Shown: positions 32,120 to 41,897 of the stretch, piece after piece
Layout of the letters: each line of letters starts with the position of its first letter
How positions within the stretch are numbered: position 1 is the first letter of the stretch
Assembly (NCBI RefSeq): GCF_002846365.1
Contig: NZ_PJMW01000002.1
Location: forward strand, 1,612,001-1,676,000
Source: Nocardia fluminea
GTDB taxonomy: Bacteria > Actinomycetota > Actinomycetes > Mycobacteriales > Mycobacteriaceae
Length of the DNA stretch: 64,000 nt
Direction: 5' to 3'
Position numbers and translations under genes: made by a program
Notes under the pieces: model-generated
Databases searched by the model: none
Told to the model about the DNA's origin: nothing
What the model saw: the letters and a program-made list of their open reading frames with translations, nothing else

Positions 32120-35100
32120 GAGCCGCCTCCATGATCGCGGTATCCACGTCCTTGCCTGCCTTCTCGGCTTCGGAAATGGCGAGTAGAACCTTCTTGTATT
32201 CGCGGGGCATGACCTTCACGAAATGGTTCACCTGCTGGGACCAATCGCTCAGGATACGTTCGGCCACAGCCGATCCCGTTTCCTCACGGTGGGTGGTGAT
32301 GATGTCGCGCAGCCAGGTGAAGTCGTCACCGGAGAGCTGCTCGATCGCGTCGACCTGATCCGGGTTGACCCGGCCGGGCAGCTTGCCCTCGGGGTCGTAG
32401 AAGTAGGCGACGCCACCCGACATTCCGGCACCGAGGTTGCGCCCGGTCTCACCGAGGATCACCACGCGGCCACCGGTCATGTACTCGAGCGCGTGGTCGC
32501 CCACACCCTCCACGACCGCGGTAGCGCCGGAGTTACGCACGCCGAAGCGCTCGCCCGCGACACCGTTGATCAGGATGCGGCCGCTGGTGGCGCCGAACAT
32601 GATCACGTTGCCCGCGATGATGTTGTCCTCGGCGACAAAGGCTTCCGGCGCGTTGGCCGACGGGCGGACCACGATGTGGCCACCCGACAGACCCTTGCCC
32701 ACGTAGTCGTTGGCGTCACCGAAGACCCGCAGCGTGATGCCGGCCGGGACGAACGCGCCGAAGCTGTTGCCCGCCGAACCGGTGAAGGTGATGTCGATGG
32801 TGTCGTCGGGCAGGCCCGCGCCACCGTAGAGCTTGGTCACCTCGTGGCCGAGCATGGTACCGACCGTGCGGTTCACGTTGGTGATCTTGGTTTCGATCTT
32901 GACCGCCTGGCCACGCTCGAGCGCGGGAGCGCTCTGCGCGATCAGCTCGTTGTCCAGCGCCTTGTCCAGACCGTGGTCCTGGGTGCCGGTGCACCGGGTG
33001 TTCTGGTTCATGAACGCCGTCTCCGGCATGTCCAGAATCGGCGACAGGTCCAGCTTGGCGGCCTTGTAGTGCTGCTTGGCCTTGGCGGTGTCGAGCAGGT
33101 CGACCCGGCCGACGGCCTCGTCGAGCGTGCGGAAGCCCAGCTCGGCGAGCAGCTCACGCACCTCCTCGGCGATGAACATCATGAAGTTCTCGACGAATTC
33201 CGGCTTACCGGTGAAGCGCTCGCGCAGCACCGGGTTCTGGGTGGCGATGCCGACCGGACAGGTGTCGAGGTGACACACGCGCATCATGACGCAACCCGAG
33301 ACCACCAGGGGCGCGGTCGCGAAACCGAACTCCTCGGCGCCGAGCAGGGCGGCGATCATCACGTCGCGGCCGGTCTTCATCTGACCGTCGACCTGCACGA
33401 CGATGCGGTCACGCAGGCCGTTGAGCAGCAGGGTCTGCTGGGTCTCGGCCAGGCCGAGCTCCCAGGGACCACCGGCGTGCTTGAGCGAGGTCAGCGGCGA
33501 GGCGCCGGTGCCGCCGTCGTGGCCCGAGATGAGCACCACGTCCGCGTGCGCCTTGGACACACCGGTGGCGACGGTGCCGACACCCGGCTCCGCGACAAGT
33601 TTCACGTGAATCCGAGCCTGCGGGTTCGCGTTCTTCAGGTCGTGGATCAGCTGGGCCAGATCCTCGATCGAGTAGATGTCGTGGTGCGGCGGCGGCGAGA
33701 TCAGGCCGACGCCCGGCGTGGAGTGACGCACCTCGGCGACCCACGGGTACACCTTGTGCGCGGGCAGCTGGCCGCCCTCGCCCGGCTTGGCGCCCTGGGC
33801 CATCTTGATCTGGATGTCGGTGGCGTTGGTCAGGTAGTGCGCGGTGACGCCGAAGCGACCCGAGGCGACCTGCTTGATCGCCGAACGACGCCAGTCGCCG
33901 TTCTCCTCGACCTCGAAGCGAGCGGGGCTCTCGCCGCCCTCACCGGAGTTCGAGCGGGCGCCGATGCGGTTCATCGCGATCGCCAGGGTCTCGTGCGCCT
34001 CGGCGGAGATCGAGCCGTAGCTCATCGCGCCGGTCGAGAAACGCTTCACGATCTCGCTCGCGGGCTCGACCTCGTCGATGGAGATCGACGCGCGCTGGTT
34101 CGACTTGAACTTGAACAGGCCACGCAGCGCGGCGAGGCGCTCGGACTGATCGTCGACCAGCTTGGTGTACTCCTTGAAGATCGAGTACTGACCGGTGCGG
34201 GTGGCGTGCTGGAGCTTGAACACCGTGTCCGGGTTGAACAGGTGGTACTCGCCCTCACGGCGCCACTGGTACTCGCCGCCGACCTCGAGCTCGCGATGCG
34301 CGCGCTCGTTGCGGTTCTCCAGGAACGCGACGCGGTGGCGCACGGCCACCTCCTCGGCGATCTCGTCGAGACCGATACCGCCTAGCGGGGAGCGCAGGCC
34401 GGTGAAGTACTCGTCGACCAGATCCTGGGCCAGGCCGATGACCTGGTACAGCTGGGCGCCGTTGTAGGAGGCGAGGGTGGAGATGCCCATCTTCGACATC
34501 ACCTTGAGCACGCCGTTGCTGGCCGCGGTGCAGTAGTTCGCGACGGCCTTGCGGAAGTCGGCGGCCAGATCGCCGGTGCTGCCCGGGATCTGCAGCGAGC
34601 CGCGCTCGAGCATGTCCTCGATGGTCTCGAAGGCCATGTACGGGTTGATCGCGGCGGCGCCGAACCCGATCAGCAGGGCCATGTGGTGCACCTCGCGGGC
34701 GTCACCGGCCTCCACGACCAGGCCGACCATGGTGCGGGTCCGCTCGCGCACCAGGTGGTGGTGCACCGACGAGGTGAGCAGCAGCGACGGGATCGGCGCC
34801 AGCTTCTCGTTGGACTCGCGGTCGGACAGCACGATGATGCGCGCGCCGCCGTCGATGGCGGCCGAGACCTGGGTGTTGATGGCTGCCAGCGCCTTGCGCA
34901 GACCCTCGCCGCCCTCGGCGACCGGGTACAGACCGCGCACGACCACCGAGCGCAGGCCCGGCTGGCTGCCGTCATCGTTGATGTGGACGAGCTTGGCCAG
35001 CTCGTCGTTGTCCAGAATGGGCTGCTCGAGCGCGATCATCCGACAGGAGTCGGGGCCCGGGTGCAGCAGATCGGCCTCGGGGCCGAGGTTGCGCTTGAGG

Positions 35101-36779
35101 CTGGTGACGACCTTCTCGCGGATGGCGTCGAGCGGCGGGTTGGTGACCTGCGCGAACAGCTGCGAGAAGTAGTCGAACAGCAGCCGCGACCGGTTCGACA
35201 GCACCGCGATCGGCGTATCGGTACCCATCGAGCCCAGTGCCTCGCCGCCGGTCTTGGCCATCGGCGTGATCAGCAGGTTCAGGTCCTCGGTGGTGTAGCC
35301 GAAGATCTGCTGACGGATCAGCACGCGGTCGTGCGACATGTGCACGTGCGGGCGGTCGGGCAGATCGGCCAGACGGCTGACGCCCTCGTCGAGCCACTGC
35401 TGGTACGGCTGTGCCGCGGCCAGCTCCGACTTGACCTCTTCGTCGGTGACGATGCGGCCCTGCTCGGTGTCGACCAGGAACATCTTGCCCGGCTGCAGGC
35501 GGATCTTCTGGACCACGGTGGCGGGGTCGATGTCGAGCACGCCGACCTCGGACGCGAGGACGACGAGGCCGTCCTCGGTGACCCAGATACGGCCCGGGCG
35601 CAGACCGTTGCGGTCGAGCACGGCGCCGATCTTGGTGCCGTCGGAGAAGCAGACCGCCGCCGGGCCGTCCCACGGCTCCATCAGCATGGAGTGGTACTCG
35701 TAGAACGCGCGGCGCTCGGGATCGAGGTTCTCGTTGCGTTCCCACGCCTCGGGAATCATCATCATGATGGCGTGGTGCAGTTCGCGACCGCCCAGGTGCA
35801 GCAGTTCGAGCACCTCGTCGAAGCGCGCGGTGTCGGAGGCGCCGGGGGTGCAGACGGGGAAGATCTTCTGCAGGCGGTCCCTGCCTGCTTCGTCCTTGCC
35901 GAACACGTCGCTGCGCAGCAGCGCCTCGCGGGCGCGCATCCAGTTCTCGTTGCCGGTGACGGTGTTGATCTCACCGTTGTGGGCGACCCGGCGGAACGGG
36001 TGCGCCAGCGGCCACGAAGGGAAGGTGTTGGTGGAGAAGCGCGAGTGCACGATGCCGATGGCCGACTCGACGCGCTCGTCCTGCAGGTCCAGGTAGAACG
36101 CGCGCAGCTGCGGCGTGGTGAACATGCCCTTGTAGATGAAGGTCTGGCCGGACAGGCTCGGGAAGTACACCGATTCCTTGCCGACGGTGCCCTCACCGGG
36201 GCCTGCCTTGCCGAGCTCGTGCTCGATCCGCTTGCGGATCACGTAGGCGCGACGCTCGAGGTCCATGCCCGACAGCTGCTCGGCCGAGTTCTTCGGCGAA
36301 CCGATGAAGATCTGCCGGAAGGTCGGCATGGCGTCACGGGCCAGCGCGCCGAGCGAGGACTCGTCGATCGGCACCTCGCGCCAGCCGAGCACGGCGAGGC
36401 CCTCTTCGGTGACGATCTTCTCGACGCCGTAGGCGGCACGCGCTGCTTCGCGGCGGGCCTGCGGCAGGAAGGCGATACCGGAGGCGTAGGAGCCCTCGGG
36501 CGGCAACTCGAAGGGTGCGGCACTCTCGGCGATGATCGCTCGGAAGAACTTGTCCGGGAGCTGGATCAGGACGCCCGCGCCGTCGCCGGAGTTCGGCTCG
36601 GCACCCGCAGCACCGCGGTGCTCCAGGTTCAGGAGGGCCGTGATGGCCTTGTCGACGATGTCTCGACTGCGTCGTCCATGCATGTCGGCGACGAACGCGA
36701 CGCCGCAGGCGTCGTGTTCGAATGCCGGATCGTAGAGCCCGGTGACTCCGGGTGACCTGTGGCCAGGAAGTTGCGTCAT
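32112..36779 (-). CDS. gltB: Glutamate synthase large subunit
   Basis: A 1555-residue GltB, which makes two glutamates from glutamine and 2-oxoglutarate. ATG at 36779 has AGAGG just upstream and yields a 24-residue propeptide before Cys25 ([10 protein letters not shown]), the Ntn amidotransferase nucleophile exposed after processing. The amidotransferase domain is followed by the central domain and the FMN-binding synthase domain ([34 protein letters not shown]). The [3Fe-4S] ligands are in [21 protein letters not shown]. The C-terminal GXGXG beta-helix contains [19 protein letters not shown] and [11 protein letters not shown]. No clear GlnR box was found, but the leader holds an inverted repeat. 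Confidence 0.97.
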   Translation of the reverse strand: MTQLPGHRSPGVTGLYDPAFEHDACGVAFVADMHGRRSRDIVDKAITALLNLEHRGAAGAEPNSGDGAGVLIQLPDKFFRAIIAESAAPFELPPEGSYASGIAFLPQARREAARAAYGVEKIVTEEGLAVLGWREVPIDESSLGALARDAMPTFRQIFIGSPKNSAEQLSGMDLERRAYVIRKRIEHELGKAGPGEGTVGKESVYFPSLSGQTFIYKGMFTTPQLRAFYLDLQDERVESAIGIVHSRFSTNTFPSWPLAHPFRRVAHNGEINTVTGNENWMRAREALLRSDVFGKDEAGRDRLQKIFPVCTPGASDTARFDEVLELLHLGGRELHHAIMMMIPEAWERNENLDPERRAFYEYHSMLMEPWDGPAAVCFSDGTKIGAVLDRNGLRPGRIWVTEDGLVVLASEVGVLDIDPATVVQKIRLQPGKMFLVDTEQGRIVTDEEVKSELAAAQPYQQWLDEGVSRLADLPDRPHVHMSHDRVLIRQQIFGYTTEDLNLLITPMAKTGGEALGSMGTDTPIAVLSNRSRLLFDYFSQLFAQVTNPPLDAIREKVVTSLKRNLGPEADLLHPGPDSCRMIALEQPILDNDELAKLVHINDDGSQPGLRSVVVRGLYPVAEGGEGLRKALAAINTQVSAAIDGGARIIVLSDRESNEKLAPIPSLLLTSSVHHHLVRERTRTMVGLVVEAGDAREVHHMALLIGFGAAAINPYMAFETIEDMLERGSLQIPGSTGDLAADFRKAVANYCTAASNGVLKVMSKMGISTLASYNGAQLYQVIGLAQDLVDEYFTGLRSPLGGIGLDEIAEEVAVRHRVAFLENRNERAHRELEVGGEYQWRREGEYHLFNPDTVFKLQHATRTGQYSIFKEYTKLVDDQSERLAALRGLFKFKSNQRASISIDEVEPASEIVKRFSTGAMSYGSISAEAHETLAIAMNRIGARSNSGEGGESPARFEVEENGDWRRSAIKQVASGRFGVTAHYLTNATDIQIKMAQGAKPGEGGQLPAHKVYPWVAEVRHSTPGVGLISPPPHHDIYSIEDLAQLIHDLKNANPQARIHVKLVAEPGVGTVATGVSKAHADVVLISGHDGGTGASPLTSLKHAGGPWELGLAETQQTLLLNGLRDRIVVQVDGQMKTGRDVMIAALLGAEEFGFATAPLVVSGCVMMRVCHLDTCPVGIATQNPVLRERFTGKPEFVENFMMFIAEEVRELLAELGFRTLDEAVGRVDLLDTAKAKQHYKAAKLDLSPILDMPETAFMNQNTRCTGTQDHGLDKALDNELIAQSAPALERGQAVKIETKITNVNRTVGTMLGHEVTKLYGGAGLPDDTIDITFTGSAGNSFGAFVPAGITLRVFGDANDYVGKGLSGGHIVVRPSANAPEAFVAEDNIIAGNVIMFGATSGRILINGVAGERFGVRNSGATAVVEGVGDHALEYMTGGRVVILGETGRNLGAGMSGGVAYFYDPEGKLPGRVNPDQVDAIEQLSGDDFTWLRDIITTHREETGSAVAERILSDWSQQVNHFVKVMPREYKKVLLAISEAEKAGKDVDTAIMEAARG

Positions 36780-37708
36780 GCCTCTGCCTTCAAGAAAGTC
36801 GGCTGTCGATGTCGGCCACCCAGCAAGCTGAGCGTGGGCCCTTCGTCGTTTCGCCTCCGTCAAGACTGCGTCCGTACGATCCGAAACCAGCGACAGTGGT
36901 GGTTTGCGGCGTTGACGTAGTTGGGGTGCTCAGAGGTAACGGGATGCTTACTTCTCCCTTACCTCTGCGCGGGGTTTCACCCGCTACTCTTGGCCCGGTT
37001 TCACCGGACCTCGAACAGGTGGTTGTGCCGAACTGGGTGCGTTCGGCGTAAGAGCAAACGATAAGTCAGACCGCAGACCCAACCAACTAAGGTTGTGCTA
37101 AGTAACCCGTCTAGCTGGGGTTTGTAACGGCTGCTTGCATCGTCGCGCGCGTCGTCCAGTGTAAAGCAGACCGGGGACCGGATCGATCCCGGACAACCCC
37201 CGCCTACCTGCGTGAACACTGTCGACGAGCAGACTCGGTTCCACCGTCGGCCGGGGACCGAAAGCTGAACTCACCTGCACCGCAGCAGATTTCCCTGCAG
37301 ATGCCCTGGTCAAACCTCCCACCTCCGCTAACCGGGGGTGGGGACTGTGAGATATTCCCGACACGGGCCCCCACAAGCGCTCCAGTCAGCCGACCGTACG
37401 GTCTGTATTGCCGAATGTGTGCCACAGCACACTACTGGCAAACTTCTGGCAGTGTCGTTCGACACAAATCGGGCGCGGAGCGCGATGCGGCCCGGCTCGC
37501 CGCGCACGACACGCCGAGCTCGGCACTGAGATATCGCGGTCAGCGCGATGAGTGGGCCCCTTCGATTGTGAGGCTGACCACAAGCGGGACCTCGGCACTC
37601 GGTGTGTCGGTGTCCGGCCTGTCACGCTGGCACAACGAATCCATGCCGATTTCGCTGTACCTACCAGTTTCGCCATGCCCAGTGGAGCGCACGACCCGGG
37701 GAGAACTC
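36780..37708. other. Long intergenic region between gltB and the DUF4407 gene
   Basis: 929 bases without a credible gene; short frames here lack ribosome sites and protein-like composition. It must hold the divergent promoters. Visible elements are the inverted repeat at 36931-36967, two direct GGTTTCACC repeats at 36973 and 36997 (24-nt period), the hairpin GCCGAAC...GTTCGGC around 37028-37048, and the ribosome site GGGGAGAACTC for the gene at 37709. A long regulated leader or an unannotated RNA is possible. Confidence 0.5.
36931..36967 (-). promoter_or_regulatory. Inverted repeat in gltB leader/promoter
   Basis: CAGAGGTAA (36931-36939) is matched by TTACCTCTG (36959-36967). The arms extend inward through GGGA/TCCC with one bulged C. 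It lies about 150 nt upstream of gltB and may be an operator or an attenuator; the sequence does not fit any regulator I can name. Confidence 0.45.
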
Positions 37709-39532
37709 ATGACCGGCTTACTCACCTGGCTCGGCGGAGGCCTCGCCTCGCCACGGCGCCGGGACCACGACTCGGGCGCCGACCTGGCTTTCAGCCACGA
37801 ACAGGGCCGTTATCTCGTCACCGGTGCCGCCGTGTCGCTGTTCGCGGTGATCGCCGGTCTGGTCGCGTTGTCCGCCCTGCTCGCCGCCCACACGGGCGCG
37901 CTCGGCGCGGTGCTGTGCGCGCTGGTCGTCGCGGTCGTGGCGGGAGCGCTCGGCCGGGCGCTGGCGACCACAGGGCCCGGCGCGGACGACGACCGGTTCG
38001 GCATCGCGGCCCGGATCGGGGTCGGGGTGCTGGCGGGCGTCTTCGTCGCCGAACTCGCCGCCACCGTGCTGCTCGGCGCGACGGTCGACCGGGAACTCGA
38101 TGTGCGCGCCCAGGCGAGCGCCGAGAACGCGCCCGCCGTGGTCGCCGCCCGCACCGCGCTCGACCTGGCCACTGCCGACCGGGCCGCCCTCGAGCTGAGC
38201 ATCGCCGCGTCGCAGGCCGATATCGACCGTGCGCTGGTGATCGCCCGCTGCGAGTACAACCCCACCCCGGAATGCCCGCGGACCAGGATCACCGGCGTAC
38301 CGGGTCGCGGTCCGGAAACCCAGACCGCCAACGACATGCTCGACGACGCCCGCAAGCAGCTCGCCACGGCGCAGGGCCGCATCGAGGGTCTCGACCAGCG
38401 GGTTCGTGCCGAGTCCGCCACCCTCGCCACCGCGCGGACCAGCGCGTTCGCCGAAGGCGACCGTGGGCTCGGCGCCCGCTGGCTGGCCATGAACAGCTAC
38501 ACCGCCGCGCACGCGGGCGCCGCCGCGCTGCGCCTGCTCATCCTTCTCGCGGGCATCGTGGTGGCGCTGCTGCCGCTGCTGCTGCGCTGGTGGCGCGGGG
38601 AAACTTCGCTCGACCGCCGGGTCGGCGCCGCGGCGGTGGCAGATCGGGCCCAGCGCGAAGCCGACGCCGCGATCGCGGTGAAACGCGCCGAGGTGCGCAC
38701 CGAAACGGCCGCGATGCGCGCCGACCACGAGCTCACCAGCGCGCAACTGGCCATCGAAGCCGATACCGTGATCGATCGAGAACGTCAGCGCACCAGGATC
38801 ATCGCCGCGATCGGCGGTTTCGAGCTCGGGTTCACCGAGCCGCATCGAAAGGACGACTCCGTGTCTCTGGAGCCGAACGTGACATCGCAGCTGCCCGCGG
38901 GGTACGTCCAGCACGCGCTGCCTGCCGGCCCCGCTGGGACTCTCGTCCCCGCGCACCAGGCCCCCACGCAGCAGCCGCCCGCGCAGGCGCCGGCCGGTGG
39001 TGGCGGACTGGAGTTGCCGATCATCGGGACGGTGCCGTTCACCGACACCGCCGCCCGCTGGATCCGTCCACTGGTACCGGCTTTCGTCGCCAACGCGTTC
39101 GACTCGGCGACGCACCCGATGCGGACCGCGCGCCAGGCGTTCGAAGAGGTCGAGGAGGTGACGTTCACGCTGCGCCGCACGCGCAAGGTCACCGTCGACA
39201 CACAGGATTCCGCACAGCAACAGCAGGTCCCCGCCGGATACCAGTTACAAGGTCAGCCCGCGCAGGGTTTCCTGCCGCCCGGGGCCTACCCGCAGCAGCA
39301 GTACCAGCAGCCCTATCAGCCCTACGCCCAGCAGATCGCCTCGAACGTGGTGGACGCGCCGTCGAGCCGCTTCCACCCGGACCCGCGTCAGTACCCCTCG
39401 GCGCCGAGCTACACCGCGCTGCCCGCCGGTCAGGGCAACGGCCTGCCGGAGGCCGACAACCACGGGGAGCTCACCGGCGGCAACGCCAACGAACTTCCCG
39501 GCAGCCGGCGTCAGCTGCCGCCCGCCCGCTGA
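37709..39532 (+). CDS. DUF4407 domain-containing membrane protein
   Basis: A 607-residue protein of the DUF4407 family, function unknown. Three or four membrane spans lie in the first third (TGAAVSLFAVIAGLVALSALL, LGAVLCALVVAVVAGALG, IGVGVLAGVFVAELAATVLLG). A periplasmic-type coiled coil with two Cys follows (ALDLATADRAALELSIAASQ...CEYNPTPECPR), then a further span (ALRLLILLAGIVVALLPLLLRWW) and a long charged coiled coil. The C-terminal 220 residues are Pro/Gln-rich and disordered, with one structured block (ELPIIGTVPFTDTAARWIRP). ATG at 37709 follows GGGGAG. The gene ends at a hairpin facing the MFS gene. Confidence 0.75.
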   Translation: MTGLLTWLGGGLASPRRRDHDSGADLAFSHEQGRYLVTGAAVSLFAVIAGLVALSALLAAHTGALGAVLCALVVAVVAGALGRALATTGPGADDDRFGIAARIGVGVLAGVFVAELAATVLLGATVDRELDVRAQASAENAPAVVAARTALDLATADRAALELSIAASQADIDRALVIARCEYNPTPECPRTRITGVPGRGPETQTANDMLDDARKQLATAQGRIEGLDQRVRAESATLATARTSAFAEGDRGLGARWLAMNSYTAAHAGAAALRLLILLAGIVVALLPLLLRWWRGETSLDRRVGAAAVADRAQREADAAIAVKRAEVRTETAAMRADHELTSAQLAIEADTVIDRERQRTRIIAAIGGFELGFTEPHRKDDSVSLEPNVTSQLPAGYVQHALPAGPAGTLVPAHQAPTQQPPAQAPAGGGGLELPIIGTVPFTDTAARWIRPLVPAFVANAFDSATHPMRTARQAFEEVEEVTFTLRRTRKVTVDTQDSAQQQQVPAGYQLQGQPAQGFLPPGAYPQQQYQQPYQPYAQQIASNVVDAPSSRFHPDPRQYPSAPSYTALPAGQGNGLPEADNHGELTGGNANELPGSRRQLPPAR

Positions 39533-39534
39533 GC

Positions 39535-39569
39535 ACGAGGTGGGCGGCAGCCGCTGTCGGCCACCTCGT
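39535..39569 (+). terminator. Terminator between convergent DUF4407 and MFS genes
   Basis: ACGAGGTGG (39535-39543) pairs with CCACCTCGT (39561-39569) around a GC-rich 17-nt interior. It lies in the 41-bp gap between convergent stops. Confidence 0.65.
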
Positions 39570-39573
39570 CGGC

Positions 39574-41085
39574 TCAGCCCTGGGTGGTCTTCGTTCGCGC
39601 GGCGCTGTAGGCCGCGAACAACAACACCGCCACGATGCCGAGCACCGTCAGATGGATACCGGTGACGAACGCCTGGTTCGCCGACGACAGGAACTCCTGC
39701 GCCACCGCGGCGGGCAGCTCACCGGCCGCCTCCACCGCGCCGCTGAGCGAACCCGACGCGGCCGCCACCGCGTCCTCCGGCAGCAACGACAGATCCAGTC
39801 CACGCCGGAAGATCGCCATCACGGTGCTGCCGAGCAGGGCGACACCGAGCGCGAGACCCGTCTCGTAGGCGGTCTCCGAGATCGCCGCTGCCGCGCCGGC
39901 TCGTTCCTCCGGCGCCGAGCCGACGACCAGGTCGTTGGCCACGGTCATGGCCACGCCCGCGCCGAGCCCGATGCCGGTGAAGCCGAGGACGAACGCGTCG
40001 GCTCCGCTCACCGCGTCGACCGCGAGGAAGGCCGCCGCGCCGAGCGCGGTGACTACCAGCGCACCGGCCAGCACCAGCGCCGCGCGCCAGCGCCGCACCA
40101 GCCAGGCCGCCGTCAGCGAGCCGAGCACGCTAGCCGCTAGGCCGGGCAGCATCAGCAGACCCGCCTGCAAAGGCGTGCGGCCGAGCACCAGCTGCAGATA
40201 CTGCGAGCCGAAGAACAGCACGCCCGCCAGCGCGAACACCGCGAGCAGGTTGGTGAACACCGCCACCCGGAACCTCGGCAGTTCGAACAGCCGCAGATCG
40301 AGCATCGGATCGGTCAGCCGACGCTGCCTGCGCACGAACAGCACCGCCGAGACGACACCGACCAGGCCGACCAGCAGCGGGCTGACCGCCGGGCCGTGCG
40401 CGGCGGTTTCCTTCACCGCGTAGACCACCGGGACCAGCGCGCTCATCGACAGCAGCGCGCTCAGCGCGTCGAACCGGCCGGGGTTCGGGTCACGTGATTC
40501 GGTGATCAACAGCGGGGCGAGTGCCAGCAGCACCAGCATGACCGGCAGGTTCACCAGGAACACCGAGCCCCACCAGAAGTGCTCGAGCAGCCAGCCGCCG
40601 ACCAGCGGACCGGCCGCGGCGCCACCGCCCGCCATCGCGCTCCACACGCCGATCGCCACGGTGCGTTGACGCGGGTCCTGGAACATCGATCGGATCAGTC
40701 CGAGCGTGGCGGGCATCAGGGTGGCACCGGCGACGCCCTGCAGGACGCGCGCCGCGATCAGCATCTCCGGCGACACCGCCCAGGCGGCCAGCGCCGAGGC
40801 GATGCCGAAGCCGACCGCGCCGATCAGCAGCAGCTTGCGCCTGCCGATCCGGTCGCCGAGATTGCCCATCACCACCAGCAGGCCGGCGAGCACGAACGAG
40901 TACACGTCGATGATCCAGAGCAGCTGTGGCGTGCTCGGGGCGAGGTCGGCGCTGATCGCGGGCACGGCCAGGTCGAGCACGGTCGCGTCCACGGCGAGCA
41001 GCAGCAGGGCGAGGGCCAGTACGCCGAGGCCCGCCCACTCACGCGGGGTGGCGCGCGGTGGGGTGAGTGCTGTGGGGGTGTTCAT
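39574..41085 (-). CDS. MFS transporter, DHA2 (14-span drug/H+ antiporter) family
   Basis: A 503-residue major facilitator with about 14 membrane helices. MFS signatures include DVYSFVLAGLLVVMGNLGDRIGRRKLLLIG (motif A, loop 2-3) and ARVLQGVAGATLMPATLGLIRSMF. WSAMAGGGAAAGPLVGGWLLEHFWWGSVFLVN is motif C of proton-driven exporters. It resembles SmvA/LfrA/EmrB-type multidrug pumps. The C-terminal third is less conserved (MAIFRRGLDLSLLPEDAVAAA). It is transcribed divergently from a TetR gene across a duplicated operator, the usual arrangement of an inducible efflux pump. The ATG follows GAGAAGG. Confidence 0.9.
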   Translation of the reverse strand: MNTPTALTPPRATPREWAGLGVLALALLLLAVDATVLDLAVPAISADLAPSTPQLLWIIDVYSFVLAGLLVVMGNLGDRIGRRKLLLIGAVGFGIASALAAWAVSPEMLIAARVLQGVAGATLMPATLGLIRSMFQDPRQRTVAIGVWSAMAGGGAAAGPLVGGWLLEHFWWGSVFLVNLPVMLVLLALAPLLITESRDPNPGRFDALSALLSMSALVPVVYAVKETAAHGPAVSPLLVGLVGVVSAVLFVRRQRRLTDPMLDLRLFELPRFRVAVFTNLLAVFALAGVLFFGSQYLQLVLGRTPLQAGLLMLPGLAASVLGSLTAAWLVRRWRAALVLAGALVVTALGAAAFLAVDAVSGADAFVLGFTGIGLGAGVAMTVANDLVVGSAPEERAGAAAAISETAYETGLALGVALLGSTVMAIFRRGLDLSLLPEDAVAAASGSLSGAVEAAGELPAAVAQEFLSSANQAFVTGIHLTVLGIVAVLLFAAYSAARTKTTQG

Positions 41086-41109
41086 TGCCTTCTCGTCTTT
41101 CGGGTTGGT

Positions 41110-41158
41110 AAACCGTCCAGACGGTACAGTAACAAGAAAACCGTCCAGACGGTACAGT
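41110..41158. promoter_or_regulatory. Duplicated TetR operator between MFS and tetR genes
   Basis: Two identical 21-bp units (41110-41130 and 41138-41158) each contain ACCGTC-CA-GACGGT, a perfect inverted repeat apart from its central pair, followed by TACAGT. The units are 28 bp apart. The second TACAGT (41153-41158) is also the probable -10 box of the tetR gene, so bound repressor would block both promoters. Confidence 0.85.
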
Positions 41159-41165
41159 GAGGTCC

Positions 41166-41711
41166 GTGAGCTCTGACACCCGCGACCGCATCCTCGACGC
41201 CCTGGAGACGCTGCTGCTCGAACGCGGCGCCGCCCAGATGACCCTCGACAACGTCGCCGCGGCGGCGGGCGTGTCGAAGGGCGGGCTGCTCTACCACTTC
41301 AAGAGCAAGGACGCCCTGCTCGTCGGCCTGGTCCAGCGCCTCGGCGACCGCGCCCGCGCCCAGCTCGGGGAGGCCAGGGCGAGCGGGAGCTCGATCGCCG
41401 AGTGGTACCTCCAGACGCCCGACCCCACCACGCAGGACGACGCCGTCGAACTCGCGCTGTACCGCTCCCTGCTGGCGACCATGCGCACGATCGACGCCTC
41501 GGCGGGCAGCGAACCCCACGAGGTACAGCGCGCGCTCGACGCGGTGATGGCGGCCTGGTCGGACAACCTCGATACCGAGGTGGACGACCCCGTTCGCGCC
41601 GACACCATCCGATTGGTGGGGGACGGGGTCTACCTGCGCGCCCTGCTCGGCCTGCCGCAGATCGAGCCCGCCCGCTACCGCGCCGTCGTCGACCGGCTGC
41701 TGCAACGCTGA
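41166..41711 (+). CDS. TetR/AcrR-family repressor of the divergent MFS pump
   Basis: A 181-residue TetR protein. The DNA-binding domain reads TRDRILDALETLLLERGAAQMTLDNVAAAAGVSKGGLLYHFKSKDALLVGLV. The C-terminal helical domain is of the TetR_C_37-like short type. GTG at 41166 is chosen over one at 41157 because TACAGT ends 7 nt before it (leaderless geometry) and the protein then begins (M)SSDTRDRI as in relatives. It probably represses itself and the MFS pump through the twin operator; the ligand would be a pump substrate. Confidence 0.88.
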   Translation: MSSDTRDRILDALETLLLERGAAQMTLDNVAAAAGVSKGGLLYHFKSKDALLVGLVQRLGDRARAQLGEARASGSSIAEWYLQTPDPTTQDDAVELALYRSLLATMRTIDASAGSEPHEVQRALDAVMAAWSDNLDTEVDDPVRADTIRLVGDGVYLRALLGLPQIEPARYRAVVDRLLQR

Positions 41712-41885
41712 CAACCCACGAGCGCACACATTGAGTGGACGCTTGTACACCGAACGCCGCTGTGGATGACACGATCACGTCCGGGCCGGTGGAGGCTCAC
41801 AAAAGCCACCGCTACCAGTTGGTATAGCAAACTGACTCGCATAGTGACCTACGTAACTCGATGGCCCGTGGTCGTTTCGCCGGTT

Positions 41886-41891
41886 TACAGT
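41886..41891 (+). promoter_or_regulatory. Leaderless -10 box (TACAGT) of the cyclase gene
   Basis: TACAGT occupies -12 to -7 of the GTG at 41898, the same spacing as other leaderless candidates in the window. It decides the start of the cyclase. Confidence 0.5.
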
Positions 41892-41897
41892 TCGAGT

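Noticed and set aside
34683..36755. 690-codon plus-strand frame opposite gltB
   Set aside because: Composition is typical of antisense frames, with no motifs; GltB on the other strand is unmistakable.
36960..37010. GlnR binding site upstream of gltB
   Set aside because: The GTGAAAC repeats do not match the spaced GTNAC/GAAAC pattern expected for GlnR.
37200..37420. Possible c-di-AMP (ydaO) riboswitch-like sequence near CCGCTAAC and GGGGACCG
   Set aside because: Only short fragments resemble the consensus; the order and pairing of conserved parts could not be made to fit.
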